From NCBI GenBank assembly GCA_940337035.1, contig OW679203.1, positions 72,493,061 to 72,557,060 on the forward strand: a DNA stretch of 64,000 nt, read 5' to 3'. Positions 44,954 through 55,500 of the stretch are shown here, one piece after another (the stretch's first letter is position 1; each line of letters begins with the position of its first letter). The translations under genes were made by a program, and so were the position numbers. The notes beneath the pieces were generated by a model that worked only from the letters and a program-made list of their open reading frames with translations, was not told the DNA's origin and made no database searches. The DNA comes from Agriotes lineatus. Taxonomy: Eukaryota > Arthropoda > Insecta > Coleoptera > Elateridae.

Positions 44954-46636
44954 TGTCCCATAGGGCTCTGCGCAGAAGGGGCAGCACGCAAGTGGGCCGA
45001 GCACTATGTGCAGCTCGAAAGCCGCGGTACGGCCGAAAGGCTGAGCCGCGCAAGGTGATATGCTACGGCACAGCAGCAATGCTGGGCCGTCAGCGGAGCT
45101 ACGTTGCTGCACGGCAGAAATGCTGGGCCCGACAAGGATATACGACAAGCCTCTCTCTCCGGACTTGCCCTGAGGAGATGCTCATCGTGGAGCTACGCAC
45201 TGTGTGCAAGTGAGCCAGGGGAGAGGCGGGCTTACCGATGATGGCAAAGGGGCATCCCACGCTGAGTGAGGCAAAGGAAGCAATCCCACGCCGAGGTGAG
45301 TTTAGGAATCTGTCGATGAAGTGTAGTGTCCCGGGAGCTCTTACTGGGCCTGTTATCGGAGATGAAATTCCTATTCGAAGCAGACCGCACGGTCGTCAAC
45401 CCTTAAAAACTTCTGGATTCTACCCTATCCCACAACTGCGAGCCGCGAGGCCTCCGCAACGGTGGGTAAGGATGTTTGAAGGATGAGTGCTGCGGTACGG
45501 CCGCAAGGCTGAGCCGCTGGCACAGAGATATGTGTGGTAGAGAGCTTGCTCTCGAACGGTGACCCGTCAAACGTCTACACGGGTATTACGGGTGGTCAGC
45601 ACCAAGCCCCGCGCATCGAGATACTCGGCACCTCGGTGTCGGGTACCACGAGCGTGGTTGACCAGTTGCGGAAGGACTCGTAGTGGGAGTGGTAAACAAT
45701 ATGCTGGGAAAGGGGCTCCCGTTTCGGCGGGGGTTAACGGGTGGCGACCCCACAAGTCGTCAGAGGTTGGATAGGCCTCGACCGGGCCGATGCCGGACCT
45801 GCGGCATCGGTAGCGTCCCCGCCTGAGAAACCGAAAGGTACGGAAGGCGGGGGACGATATGCTTAATTGCTTGGTGCGTCTAGCTTCACAAATGTGTGTC
45901 CCATAGGGCTGGACGTTATGCTTAATTGCTAGGTACGTCTAGCTTCACAAATGTGTGTCCTATAGGGCTGGGGAGACGCACGACTTACCGATGATGGCAA
46001 GGGGGTACCCCACGCCGAGGTGAGTTTAGGAAGCGGTCAATGAGGTGTGGTGTCCCGGGAGTTCTTCCTGGGCCTGTTATCTGAAACGAGATTCCTATTC
46101 CGAAGCAGACTGCACAGTCGTCAACCCTTAAAGAAAGTTCCGGAGGCTACCCAATCCCACAACTGCGAGCCGCAAAGCACCGCAACGGTGGGTATGGATG
46201 TCCGAAGGATGAAGTGCGGCGGTACGGCAGCAATGCTAGCCGCTACACAGCGATATGTGCGGTAGAAGGCTTGCTCTCGAACGGTGACCCGTCAAACGTT
46301 AACACGGGTACTACGGGCGGTCAGCACCAAGCCCCGCGCATCGAGATACCCGGCACCCCGGTGTCGAGTACCGCGAGCGTGGTTGACCAGTTGAGGATGG
46401 ACTCGTAGTGGCAATGGTACCCAATATGCTGGGAAAGGGGCTTCCGCTTCAGCGGGAGCTAACGGGTGTCGACCCCACAAGTCATCAGAGGTTGGATAGG
46501 CCTCGACCGGACCGGTGCCGGACCTGCGGCATCGGTAGCGTCCCGCCTGAGAGACCGAAAAGTACGGAAGGCGGGAGACGATATGCTTAATTGCTTGGTG
46601 CGTCTAGCTTCACAAATGTGTGTGTCCCATAGGGCT
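44954..46636 (+). mobile_element. GC-rich block: three 5'-truncated copies inserted at one 14-bp target
   Basis: The host LINE target TGTCCCATAGGGCT occurs four times: 44954-44967, 45897-45910, 45956-45969 (one mismatch, TGTCCTATAGGGCT) and 46623-46636. Between them lie copy A (44968-45896, about 930 bp), copy B (45911-45955, about 45 bp) and copy C (45970-46622, about 650 bp). All three end in the same sequence, CGTCTAGCTTCACAAATGTG. A and C align throughout C's length at roughly 85-90 per cent; B matches only the last 45 bases. So all share the 3' end and differ at the 5' end, the pattern of target-primed insertion. No protein domain is recognised. RNA would fold well, e.g. CCCCGCC/GGCGGGG near 45819-45854 and GATGCCGGACCTGCGGCATC. 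Confidence 0.8.
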
Positions 46637-48020
46637 TGGTCTACTGCCACCATTTCTAGTGAGCCGAAAGCTTTTTCGTAATCTGCGAATGTCATGTATA
46701 GTGGTAGATGGTATTATATGGCTTTCTCAAGTAAGATTTTAAGAATCATTTGTGCTGAATCTTTTGCGGAATCCCGCTTGTGCAACTTATTGATATAGTT
46801 CCAGTTTTTTGTCTATCCTTTTTGTGATTATTCTGCTTACTAGTTTATATAGTTGCGACAACAGGGTGTTTGGTCGGTAGTTTTTTAGGCATCTTTTTTC
46901 TCTTTTTTGTGGATTAGGATTATATTTGCAACTTTCCACGTTTGAGGAATGTTGCTTTCCGATAAGTATTTATTGTATAAAGTTTTGATACTTGTGTGTA
47001 ATAGTTCTCCTCCCTGTTGAATCGTTTCTTTTGTGATACCATCTGCACCCGGTGATTTGTTATTTTCCATGTCTTTTACTGCGGCTTCTATCTCGTCTTC
47101 CGTTATGTCCGGGATATATTCGGTGTTCACGTTTGTTATTTTTATTTGGAGTTTGTTGCGGGTAGTCTCTGGCATGTTTCCTCCTGATTTCTATAGTTCT
47201 TCGTAAAACCTTTCGACCTCTTTCCGTATATCCCCTCTATTTCACAATTCCTTCTTCTCTTTGTCGTAAATAGACAGCATTTTTGTTCCTTTCGATTACT
47301 TCTAGTATTTGTTTTTCTTTTCTTTTCCTGCTGTCTTTTATAGTTATTCGTATTAATTTGTTTAATTCGACATATTCTATTGTGCCTCCTTTACTGTTAC
47401 TTAGTAATTCTCTATGTTGTTTGAGCATTTTCCTTGCTTGTTCTAAAATCATGTTCTACTTTTTGCTACGAGGTCTTATTTTCTGAACTGCTTTTTGAAT
47501 TGTGTCTGTGATTACGCCTTTCATATTTTCTATGTTCATGTTTGGAATTAATTTTAGTTGTACGCTTTTCCTTATTTCATGTTTGTATTCGTCTCTTTTT
47601 TCAACTAGTGTCCCGTTATCCAACTGTTACGTCTGTTATTATTTCTTTCATTGGGCTTAATATGTAATCAATTTTGTTTTTAGTTGTAGAGTCTGGGCTA
47701 ATGCAAGTCCACTTGCGTTGCCGTTTAGGTTCTGGTTTTCAAGAAAGTTGTATAGAGTTCTTCCTAGTTTATTCCTTGTGCCGTGACCGAATTGCCCCAT
47801 CTTTGTTTCGCTGTCTTCTATTCTGTATCTTAGTTTAGCGTTAAAGTCGCCAATAACTAGGTAATATTTAATTGGGTTGCTACCGATTGCGTGTCTTATT
47901 TCTTCGTAGAATGCATCTATATCTTCTTCGTCATAAGCCGATGTGGGAGAATATACCTGAATGTTTTTAGTTGTTTATTGTTCATTTTGAGTGTTATATA
48001 TGCGACTCTGTTAGATATCT

Positions 48021-49209
48021 ACCCACCTCAGAATGCAGGATACTGGGCTATGGAATGACCAGGGAGTTCGCACGGGCCATGCTAGGATCGCCGACATGGC
48101 TGCTAGAGAAATACCTCTATCAGCCTACAGGGTAACCGAAGCAGAGGACCGGCTAAGGTTAGAAAAAGAATTCTCTCTCACTATCCCAACAAGGGAACAG
48201 TGGGAGCAAAAAAGGGTTAAGCTCCAGTCGAATGCCTTGATATGCTACACGGATGGTTCTCGAGTGGCGGAAAGGCAATCATCTGGAGCAGGAATTTATA
48301 TGGAAGGCCGGGGGGTGCAAGAAAGCTATGCTTTAGGAAGATTCACCACGGTATTCCAAGCAGAAGTTTATGCCATCCTATCGGTGGCAACAAGGAACGA
48401 GGTTAGGGTATCCCCAGAGCAAAAAAAATTATATTTGCTCCGACAGCCAAGCCGCACTAAAAGCAATCTTCTCAGCCAGGACAAGATCAGCTCTTGTCCA
48501 GGAATGTGGAGATGCTTTAGCCGAATTGGCAAGGGAAAAAGACGTCGAGCTCATCTGGGTCCCGGGACACACGGGGGTCCAAGACAACGAGAAGGCGGAC
48601 GAACTAGCCAAACTCGGAGCCGGGGAAACTTGTTTTGGACCGGAACCTTTTTTGGGTATAACAAGGCAGCAGATCTCAGCAGCCCTAACCGGGTGGGCCT
48701 ACAAGACCAGCGAGGAAAAGTGGAAAGGATGCAGGGGCTGTCGTCAGGCAAAGTACCACATAGCGGGATTTGATTCAAAGAAATCGGTCTAGCTAATGGG
48801 AAGAAGCCGAAGAACCACAAATCTTTTGATAGGGATCTTGACAGGCCACTGTAAACTAAAAAGACACCTAACACTGATAGGAGTAGAGGAAGATCCCATC
48901 TGCCCAAGATGTGGGAGGGACGAGGAAACGTCCTTTCACTACTTGGGAGAATGCGAAGCGTACCAGCGACTGAGGTATAGAACCTTTGGAGCACCTACGC
49001 TTCGAATGGAAGAGTTGAACTCCCTATCCTGGGCCGAAATTCTGATCTTCATTAGAAAATCAGGAAGGTTTAATCAGGGAGAAGAGCCCATCGAAGAGGA
49101 CGATAATGAAGGCGGTTGAGGGGATGGCATGGGGTTGGCAAAAAGGGCCTATGGTGGCCTACTTGCTAGACTTCGGTCTCCCCACAACTACTACTACTAC
49201 TACTACTAC
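48021..49209 (+). mobile_element. 5'-truncated LINE 3' end encoding RNase H and a C-terminal zinc finger
   Basis: The frame 48033-48420 ends with an RNase H start: ALICYTDGSRVAERQSSGAG and RFTTVFQAEVYAIL. A frameshift near 48420 then leads to YICSDSQAALKAIFSARTRS and LIWVPGHTGVQDNEKADELA, so the catalytic residues D, E, D and the HTG..NE.AD block are all present. After a stop at 48790 the tail reads TTNLLIGILTGHCKLKRHL, DPICPRCGRDEETSFHYLGE and CEAYQRLR (CCHC-like finger). The 3' end is (ACT)n. The duplication TAGATATCT at 48012-48020 and 49210-49218 proves insertion into the RTE-like LINE. RNase H places it in an I/LOA-type group (inference). Confidence 0.85.
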
Positions 49210-49211
49210 TA
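49190..49211 (+). repeat. (ACT)n tail of the nested LINE
   Basis: Seven ACT repeats directly precede the right target-site copy, as a LINE 3' microsatellite tail. Confidence 0.85.
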
Positions 49212-49654
49212 GATATCTGCTGAAATAATGAAACTTGCTCTGCTACTGATTTGTTTATTAGGAAGCCCACTCCTACTACTTTTGTATCATCTGTGTGTGT
49301 ATGGTAGAATATGTTTCCCGAGTTCAGTTTTAATAGCTTTTCTTCCTTTCTTCTAACTTTTGCTAGCCCTATTATGTGCTATTTTAAGTTTTTTATTTCT
49401 TCCCCTAACTCGTGCAATCTGTCGTCTGCTAGTGTTCTAACGTTAAGAACGTTAAAGAACAGAAAATCATCAGATTAAGACGGAATTCCCAATAAACTAT
49501 TAAAATATAGAGCACTGCCATTTTACTGTTTAGGAAAATTGGATAAGGCAGAACCAAACTACTAGCGAAGAATTACTCGCCTTGGTGCAACTTCACAACC
49601 AACTACAAAAAATATATCTAACAAAATAAATTCACTAATATCTCTTACTGACTA

Positions 49655-49795
49655 ACACGCAGGATGTCTATCAGGAAGATCTTCTATAGATGCAGTATTC
49701 ACTTTAAGGCAAATAGTAGAAAATTATGTTTTATCGATCTACAAAAAACATTTGATCGAGTACGACTTAAAGATATTATATACTTACTATATAGT
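49655..49795 (+). pseudogene. LINE RT scrap (motif A region)
   Basis: Plus-strand frames read AGCLSGRSSIDAVFTLRQIV, then after a frameshift FIDLQKTFDRVRLKDI. These are the conserved 'xxGFRxGRSTxDxIFTLRQI' and motif A 'FIDLxKAFDxVxRxxL' of non-LTR RTs. Nothing else of the element is visible. Confidence 0.6.
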
Positions 49796-52229
49796 TGATG
49801 AATTTCTATGAGTGTCATCAAAAATATAAAATATTGTTATAGTTCCACTTAGTTATACCTATTTAATGTTATAATTGACTTTTACTTTACTTTATTTTAT
49901 TTTCAATCAATTATAAAATTTAAATTTAATTAACTGATTTGCCCTTTTATATTATGGATTATCAAGATTATTAAATAACTATCTAGACTGCTTTTAATCC
50001 TGAAATTTGATTCTCTTATTTCATGACAACTTAAACGTCTGCCACCTGTCAGCGCTGTCACTTTGAATTATGCAAGCGCAAAATCAATTACAAATACTTT
50101 CTCGTTACATTTACTTGTCACTCAACAAATATCAAATAGTAAGTACTTCCCTCTTTAAAATTACCCCACTTTACCCTTTCTATCTTTTTCTTTCAGTTTT
50201 TTATTTAAACAAATGTATTCTGTCACCCGTTCATGGACTCGATACTCTGCTTTACCAAGCCAAACGCATCCAGCAATCTCACAAAGATCTCCCAACGTCC
50301 AAACAAATCCCAGTCCGAACTCCGCCAAACGAACACCTAGATCCACAAAAACTTCCTGGCCAAACACACGACAAGTAGTAATGTCAGCAGCAAACACCAT
50401 CCACGTCGTGCTACCAAATTCTTCAAGCATCCGACGACGTAGTGTCAAGAACCTCGACTAGATGCAAGTTATAAGATGTCACTTCAATGACAAGCTTGTC
50501 GAATTAGAATCTCTTTAAATGAAAACCTCCTATTCACCCCATAAAAACGCCCACTCTGCTAACAGTCTCGATGTAAATCACTTCCAGTAAAAACCATTCC
50601 TTGTTATCCAATTCATATGATGCAATGTTATTTGACAATAACCTCAGTTCAGCATCCCCTTCCAGAAATTTGCTTTTGTAGATTATAACTGTATTACTTA
50701 GGCATTCTCACCCGATCCATTTATTTTAATCCTCTTCTTCTTCACATATTTTAATCTTTTGAAGTTTAGTTTTTATTTACACCACGCAAATTTTAGTTTA
50801 ATTCATAACCCTTTATATTCCAAACAGCTTTTAAACTTTTATAAAGGGTTTATTTTATGACATGTTTTTGTATCCAATTATTTTTACATACTGATAAATA
50901 AATATCTCCTGGTTGATTTAGTTTAGCATATATTTCATACTCCAACACACTATAGAAACTTTATTATATTTATCTAACAAATACATTTTAATATTTTGAT
51001 ATCCTTTTCATATTTAAATTCATCTTTTTAATTTTTAATACTGTATTCTTTTAACCTAATTAATCTGATTTTAATCTCCTGTACTAAAAACCATAACAAT
51101 ATATTACTGTGAATAGAGACCAACATACGCACGCTATGATTTATTTTATATGAATTATGATTTCCGTACGTTAAAGGGCATAAAAAGCACAAGTGTTGTT
51201 TTAATAAAAGATCTAAGTAGCAAGAACAGTTAGATGCACAAAAAGGGTCACATCAACTCGTTACACTTTGGCTATTCTAACTTCAAGAATTTAATAGCTT
51301 TGGATTTTAGTTTTGCATTTTCCGTGACGTTCGTTTCATAGTTCTTGAACACTTATGAGTGGTCTGGCCAAATAATTTTGTACTCAAATCAATCAAAATG
51401 AAGGTGGATTGTAAACACATTCGTAACTCGAAGGTTAAATTACTATTTCAATGGAAATCTACCGAAAATAACACGGGGAGCGAAAGAGAGGTCGTGTAAC
51501 AACAAGAATGAGCTAAAAAGGATTTCATTCAATAAAATTATGTTAGTTCTGGTTAAAGTGTCGCATTCTGAATACTGTAAATATTAAAATTGAATATCAA
51601 ATTTTATGTCACTCGTGCAATCATCTTATATGGGATCGGGCTGAATTTTGAATTACATGTACTCCATAATGCACATTTGATGTTCCATAACTTAGCTTTA
51701 GTGTATGGATAACTAATTTGAATCGTAGAAGCCGAATGTCAGTCATTGATAGCCTAGGACGTGGCGTTAGAGCAAGAACTGTAAGCTGAAACGTTTTCTC
51801 TTCTGATTTTTTTAAGTAACTGTATTTCCATTAATGTCAGTCCAAAGTTTATGAAATTGTAGAACTGGACAGTATTTAATATTGTTATAATATAAATTAG
51901 TCTGACGCAATCTAACTCGTCATGTAAATTATTTTGTTAGGGAATTTGATGTAATAAAGTTATTAGTATTTTTTATATTTCAAATTATTTTCAATTTTGT
52001 TGATTGGTTTCCATTGGATACTAAATAATCGGTGAATTTTTGTTGGCCAATGTATTTAAGTATTCTCTAGTGTTTCATTATTTTTCTCATTTTACTTTTG
52101 GCAACACAAGATGTACAACTTTGATCTCCAAAAATAATAAAATAGTGAAAAATCAATGGAGGATTTTATTTGTTTACCTAAGTGACAGCTCCGATTATAT
52201 AAATAATATCGGCTGGTATTAAAAGTTGG
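49796..52229. other. AT-rich intergenic DNA
   Basis: No domain-bearing frame. Frames at 50070-50460 on both strands are in a C/A-rich stretch and lack motifs; a pyrimidine tract ending CTTTCAG at about 50196 could be a splice acceptor but no matching exon is convincing. Confidence 0.4.
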
Positions 52230-52640
52230 ACGACGTTATCTAGGTCTAGATCTCACATCAATACACATTAAAAATGTAATAAAAATGGGAAGTTTGAAAA
52301 AAATCGTTATCGCCGTTTTTGAAAAAATCGAAAAAACTAAAAAATCACAAGAGTAAACACCTACTTTTGGTTATGCGATTTTCTTAAAAAGCTTGCTGTC
52401 GCATCTACATAGTACACAAAACTTATATATGAAGTTGCAACGCAATACCTCTTTTCGTTTTTGAGATATTCTGTTCACAGACAGACACACAGATAGACAC
52501 ACACACAGACAGACAGACCAATGAACAAAATATGTTTTTTTGGGATCAGGGGACTTTAAAACGTGAAGATCTGTTGAAAACTCATTTTCGAATTTTTGGG
52601 GGAATCCAATACTTCCTTTATTGTAAAAGAAAGTAAAAAT
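52230..52640. repeat. Dispersed-repeat-like segment with (CAGA)n core
   Basis: An A/T-rich stretch leads into ACAGACAGACACACAGATAG and ACACACACACAGACAGACAG at 52476-52518, then GGGATCAGGGGACTTTAAAA. A simple-repeat core within a conserved-looking context is typical of a dispersed insect repeat. A related (GTCC)n core occurs at 55260. Confidence 0.45.
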
Positions 52641-53769
52641 GGGGAAGGTTCGCCCGCTGCCACCAAAATAATCGCTGTGTTTCCCCCAATTTTTATAAAC
52701 AAAAATTGAACAATGCAGGCTACAAATAGCTGCAGGTTAAATGTGAGATTAGATTACGCACACCAGTCTATAAATAGCTGGAACAACAACCAAATTGAGT
52801 CAATAAATGTTTTTAAGGGCGTATTACTGCGTAAATTACATCACAATACCTTTACAATATCCAGGCGGCTCAATTTCAAAATCTTACTGCAAAAGTAACC
52901 CCTGCATGGATTGGCGTTAATGGAGGTTAGTTACAGCTGAGTAAGGCAAATTTCTTAGTTGCAAAATGATGTTGGTGGTGAAATCTTCTTTATGGGGGGC
53001 TGCAGGTTTTAAATCCTGGAAATAAAGAGTAACAAGTGACAAATTCGAGGACCAATTACGACCCCTCTTCGTAGTTAAGCACGTAAAAACTTCTTTTACT
53101 TAAAATTCGCCGGCAGGCGTTTTTGTAGGAATACAACCCAATTTGACAGAAAAGCTGTGGTGGCTATCAAACCCTACATTCCACCACACTGGAAATTTAC
53201 CCCCACACCAACACTCGCTAATTAGCTAGGTGTTGCTTCAAACTTGGGTTGAGAAATGTTAAGGCGCGGTCTAAAAAGGAAGGAAGAAAATAGAAACTGT
53301 GCGTCACATTTGTCCATTCGCTATTTCAACACTTGCATCATTTTTTATCGAGAACACGCTTGTTGAAAGTCACGTAGCCTGATTTACATCGCTCCACGAC
53401 CCCTCTGATCACATAAAAGTACTACGCAGTTTGTAAAACGCTAAGATGTCAAAACGTGACATCAAGTGCCCCCTGTGAGCGAACAATTGAAACACTCAAA
53501 GAAAGCTATAAGAAGCGAGACGGTAACGCAGAATGTCGCTTGTTGTCTGAATATGGGTGGAATTCTAGAAAGAATGTCGACGAAAGTCCTTAAATTTCAT
53601 AAATGAAGGACACCAAATTTGCAAGAAAAACAAATTTATTGGTTCTGTTTTGTTTTCAGTGTGTTTTGTTTTATTTTGAAAGAACGGATAAAGGCATGTC
53701 GAGATTAAGATTTAAAGATCTCAAACATTTAAATCAGAGTGTAAAAAAGTGCAAAATTTTTGCACGTCA
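52641..53769. other. Intergenic DNA
   Basis: Nothing recognised on either strand. Several short C-rich phrases occur, but no repeat or coding motif. Confidence 0.4.
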
Positions 53770-54326
53770 ATGACTACATTTACACGGTCCGCTAACACCG
53801 GTGTAGTAACATCGGTTGTTGTTAACACCGGTGTAAATTGTAGTGTAAATGGGGTTTAACGCCGGTTTTACTAGAACCGGTTTACTAACGCTACACCACT
53901 TCGCCAGGAGGCGTGACGTTAGTAAGTGGGTGTAAAATGTAGGTGTAAATGGATACTTTCGACTTACACCCGTTTTGAAACAGGACTACCAACATAATTG
54001 TCAAGATGGTTGGTTGTTCTGAGTCGCAGTTGTCAACCACACCAACGTCACTCCGTTGAATTGTATCACCTGTATTATTAATCTTGTAGGTTATAGCGGT
54101 TATGTTTATAATTTTGTAATAACAGACAGCATCTGACAGAGTTACAGATGGAAAATCTCGAAGCAGTTGGTCACACTGCGACGAGGTTTTAGATAACACC
54201 ACGCTAACACCGACGTACACTTTAACGCCTGTATAACACCCCTTGTGTAAACGCACGTTTTACACGAGTTTTAATAACAACGGTTTAAATAACACCAGCG
54301 TTATATTACCGTGTAAATGTAGTCAT
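53770..54326. mobile_element. MITE with ATGACTACATTTACACGGT termini
   Basis: 557 bp with perfect 19-bp terminal inverted repeats: ATGACTACATTTACACGGT at the left and its reverse complement at the right. Subterminal sequence is rich in inverted AACACCGGTGT-like phrases (near 53786 and 53824). A 121-codon minus-strand frame (53891-54256) spans the interior but shows no transposase motif I can name. Target-site duplication is not clear. Confidence 0.8.
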
Positions 54327-54489
54327 AGAAATTGTACGGAATTTGCTATACTAAGCTCTGTAAATATTGCAGTTCAGTTAAATTCAGTCTATAGATAAAA
54401 TATGATCAAAAATAATGTACAGACGACTAAATAAGTAAGTGTATAAAATTTGCAAAAATTTGGAATTAGGAATGAGACATGGTGAAAGA

Positions 54490-54740
54490 GAGAACTCTTA
54501 AAACCGTGGGGTTTTCCGCAAGTTAATAGATTTTTCTTCAGAATTAGATACAATCTTATTAGAACATTTAAATAATGCAGCGGTTTTAAAGGTACATCCA
54601 AAACTGTACACAGAAATTTTGGATAGTTTTAGGTCGTAATGAAATTAAATAACAAATTAATGAAAGCGAATTTTTGGCAATTCAATGTGATGAAACAGCA
54701 GATGTTTCAAATCATTATTAATTCAGGAGCCTCCAAATAC
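54490..54740 (+). pseudogene. hAT-type transposase fragment
   Basis: Frames read FQELLDFSSELDTILLEHLN, EILDSFRS and, after frameshifts, QINESEFLAIQCDETADVSN. In insect hAT-like proteins this is 'FRxLxxFxxExDxxLxxHLxxxxVFKGTSKTIQNExLxxxxxxxxxxIxxEIxxAxxxxxxxDETxDVSNxxQ', including the first catalytic Asp. No other part of the transposase is visible. Confidence 0.6.
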
Positions 54741-55099
54741 AATTATCACTAGCCGCAACTAAGAATAGTTAACAATAGATGGCTGAAAAACGGCTGAAAC
54801 CTCCAGAACAAAGAGGTCGACCACTCAAAAGTTTGTAGCAGCAGTGTAACGCCTCGTTTTAATTTGGTGTTCCTTGTGAACTGCCCCTTCAATTTTAATT
54901 TCGCATCTCTAATTTAAATAGCCATGCTCGCACCTCTTTCTTTCGAACGTCGCCGCAAAGGAATTTTACTTTTTCAAACGCGCAACCTTGAATAGAAGCG
55001 TTCTTCGATTTTGGAATTCGATTTTCTTTCTTCTCACGCCAGCTTTTCGTTGAGAAAGCCTAATCGCGGAATCGATCGAGATCTGGTAAAGGAATTTTG
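54741..55099. other. Non-coding DNA
   Basis: No recognisable gene. Pyrimidine-rich on the plus strand. Confidence 0.35.
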
Positions 55100-55500
55100 T
55101 AACTCATGATGCTGTGCATTTTAAGATGTTTTTTGTTTTACACCAACAATCGCTTGTCACGCTCCAAGAAACGTCGCTTGCGTTTCTTTAGGCCGGTTTG
55201 TGAACTAAGGGTAATCTCATCTGAATTATTAGTAGCTTCAGCGTACTTATGCGAACGTTTTGTCCGTCCGTCCGTCCGTCCGTCTGTCTGGATCGCCTGT
55301 AACTTCCGAACGGCTACAGATATCGAAATTTTGAAAGGGGGCAAAGTTGTTGCTAAGGTCCCGAGCACCTTCATGCGCTATTTGGTTTTGGCGAAAGGTG
55401 GCGATTTTCCACTTTGCAAAATTTCCAAGCATTTTAGCACAGTGGCGGCTTGTCCACTTGGCGCCATCTACAGAAGTTCGGTGGTCACGTTTTGAACTAC
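55100..55500. repeat. Dispersed-repeat-like segment with (GTCC)n core
   Basis: GTCCGTCCGTCCGTCCGTCT is at 55263-55282, within a stretch that can be read as 129 plus-strand codons (..RPSVRPSVW..). The conserved-looking downstream text (GATCGCCTGTAACTTCCGAA, CGGCTACAGATATCGAAATT) looks like a repetitive element with a minisatellite core, not a protein gene. I recall comparable 'PSVRPSV' artefacts in many animal gene sets. Confidence 0.5.

Larger units (their letters stand above)
44290..49500 (-). mobile_element. RTE-like LINE, decayed, carrying two nested insertions
   Basis: Order on the minus strand. Endonuclease about 49500-47600: YSPTSAYDEEDIDAFYEEIR, YLVIGDFNAK, MGQFGHGTRNKLGRTLYNFL. RT N-terminal part 47480-46880: ITEDEIEAAVKDMENNKSPG, ADGITKETIQQGG, PQTWKVANIILIHKK. 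Motif A about 46695-46637: MTFADYEKAFGSLEMVAVDQ. C-terminal part 44960-44290: QTWTLTQKNMNKIAKTQRAM, ERQILHISLRD, LKWGFAGH. The tail fits the 'WTLTKKNxxKIxxxQRAMERxMLGISLRD' motif of RTE-type elements. The segment between motif A and the tail is deleted. It is interrupted by a plus-strand LINE (48021-49209) and a GC-rich triple block (44968-46622). The 3' end shows GAAGAAAAAGAAGAAAC-like A-rich sequence near 44300. Confidence 0.75.

Noticed and set aside
44968..46622. Ribosomal DNA or spacer insertion (GC-rich block)
   Set aside because: I recognise no conserved 18S, 5.8S or 28S sequence; the flanking 14-bp duplications and common 3' end indicate mobile insertions.
50070..50461. Gene in C/A-rich DNA with frames on both strands
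   Set aside because: No domain and no splice-compatible partner; open frames arise from skewed composition.
55106..55495. 129-codon plus-strand protein with PSVRPSV
   Set aside because: The apparent protein is a translation of a (GTCC)n minisatellite within a dispersed repeat.
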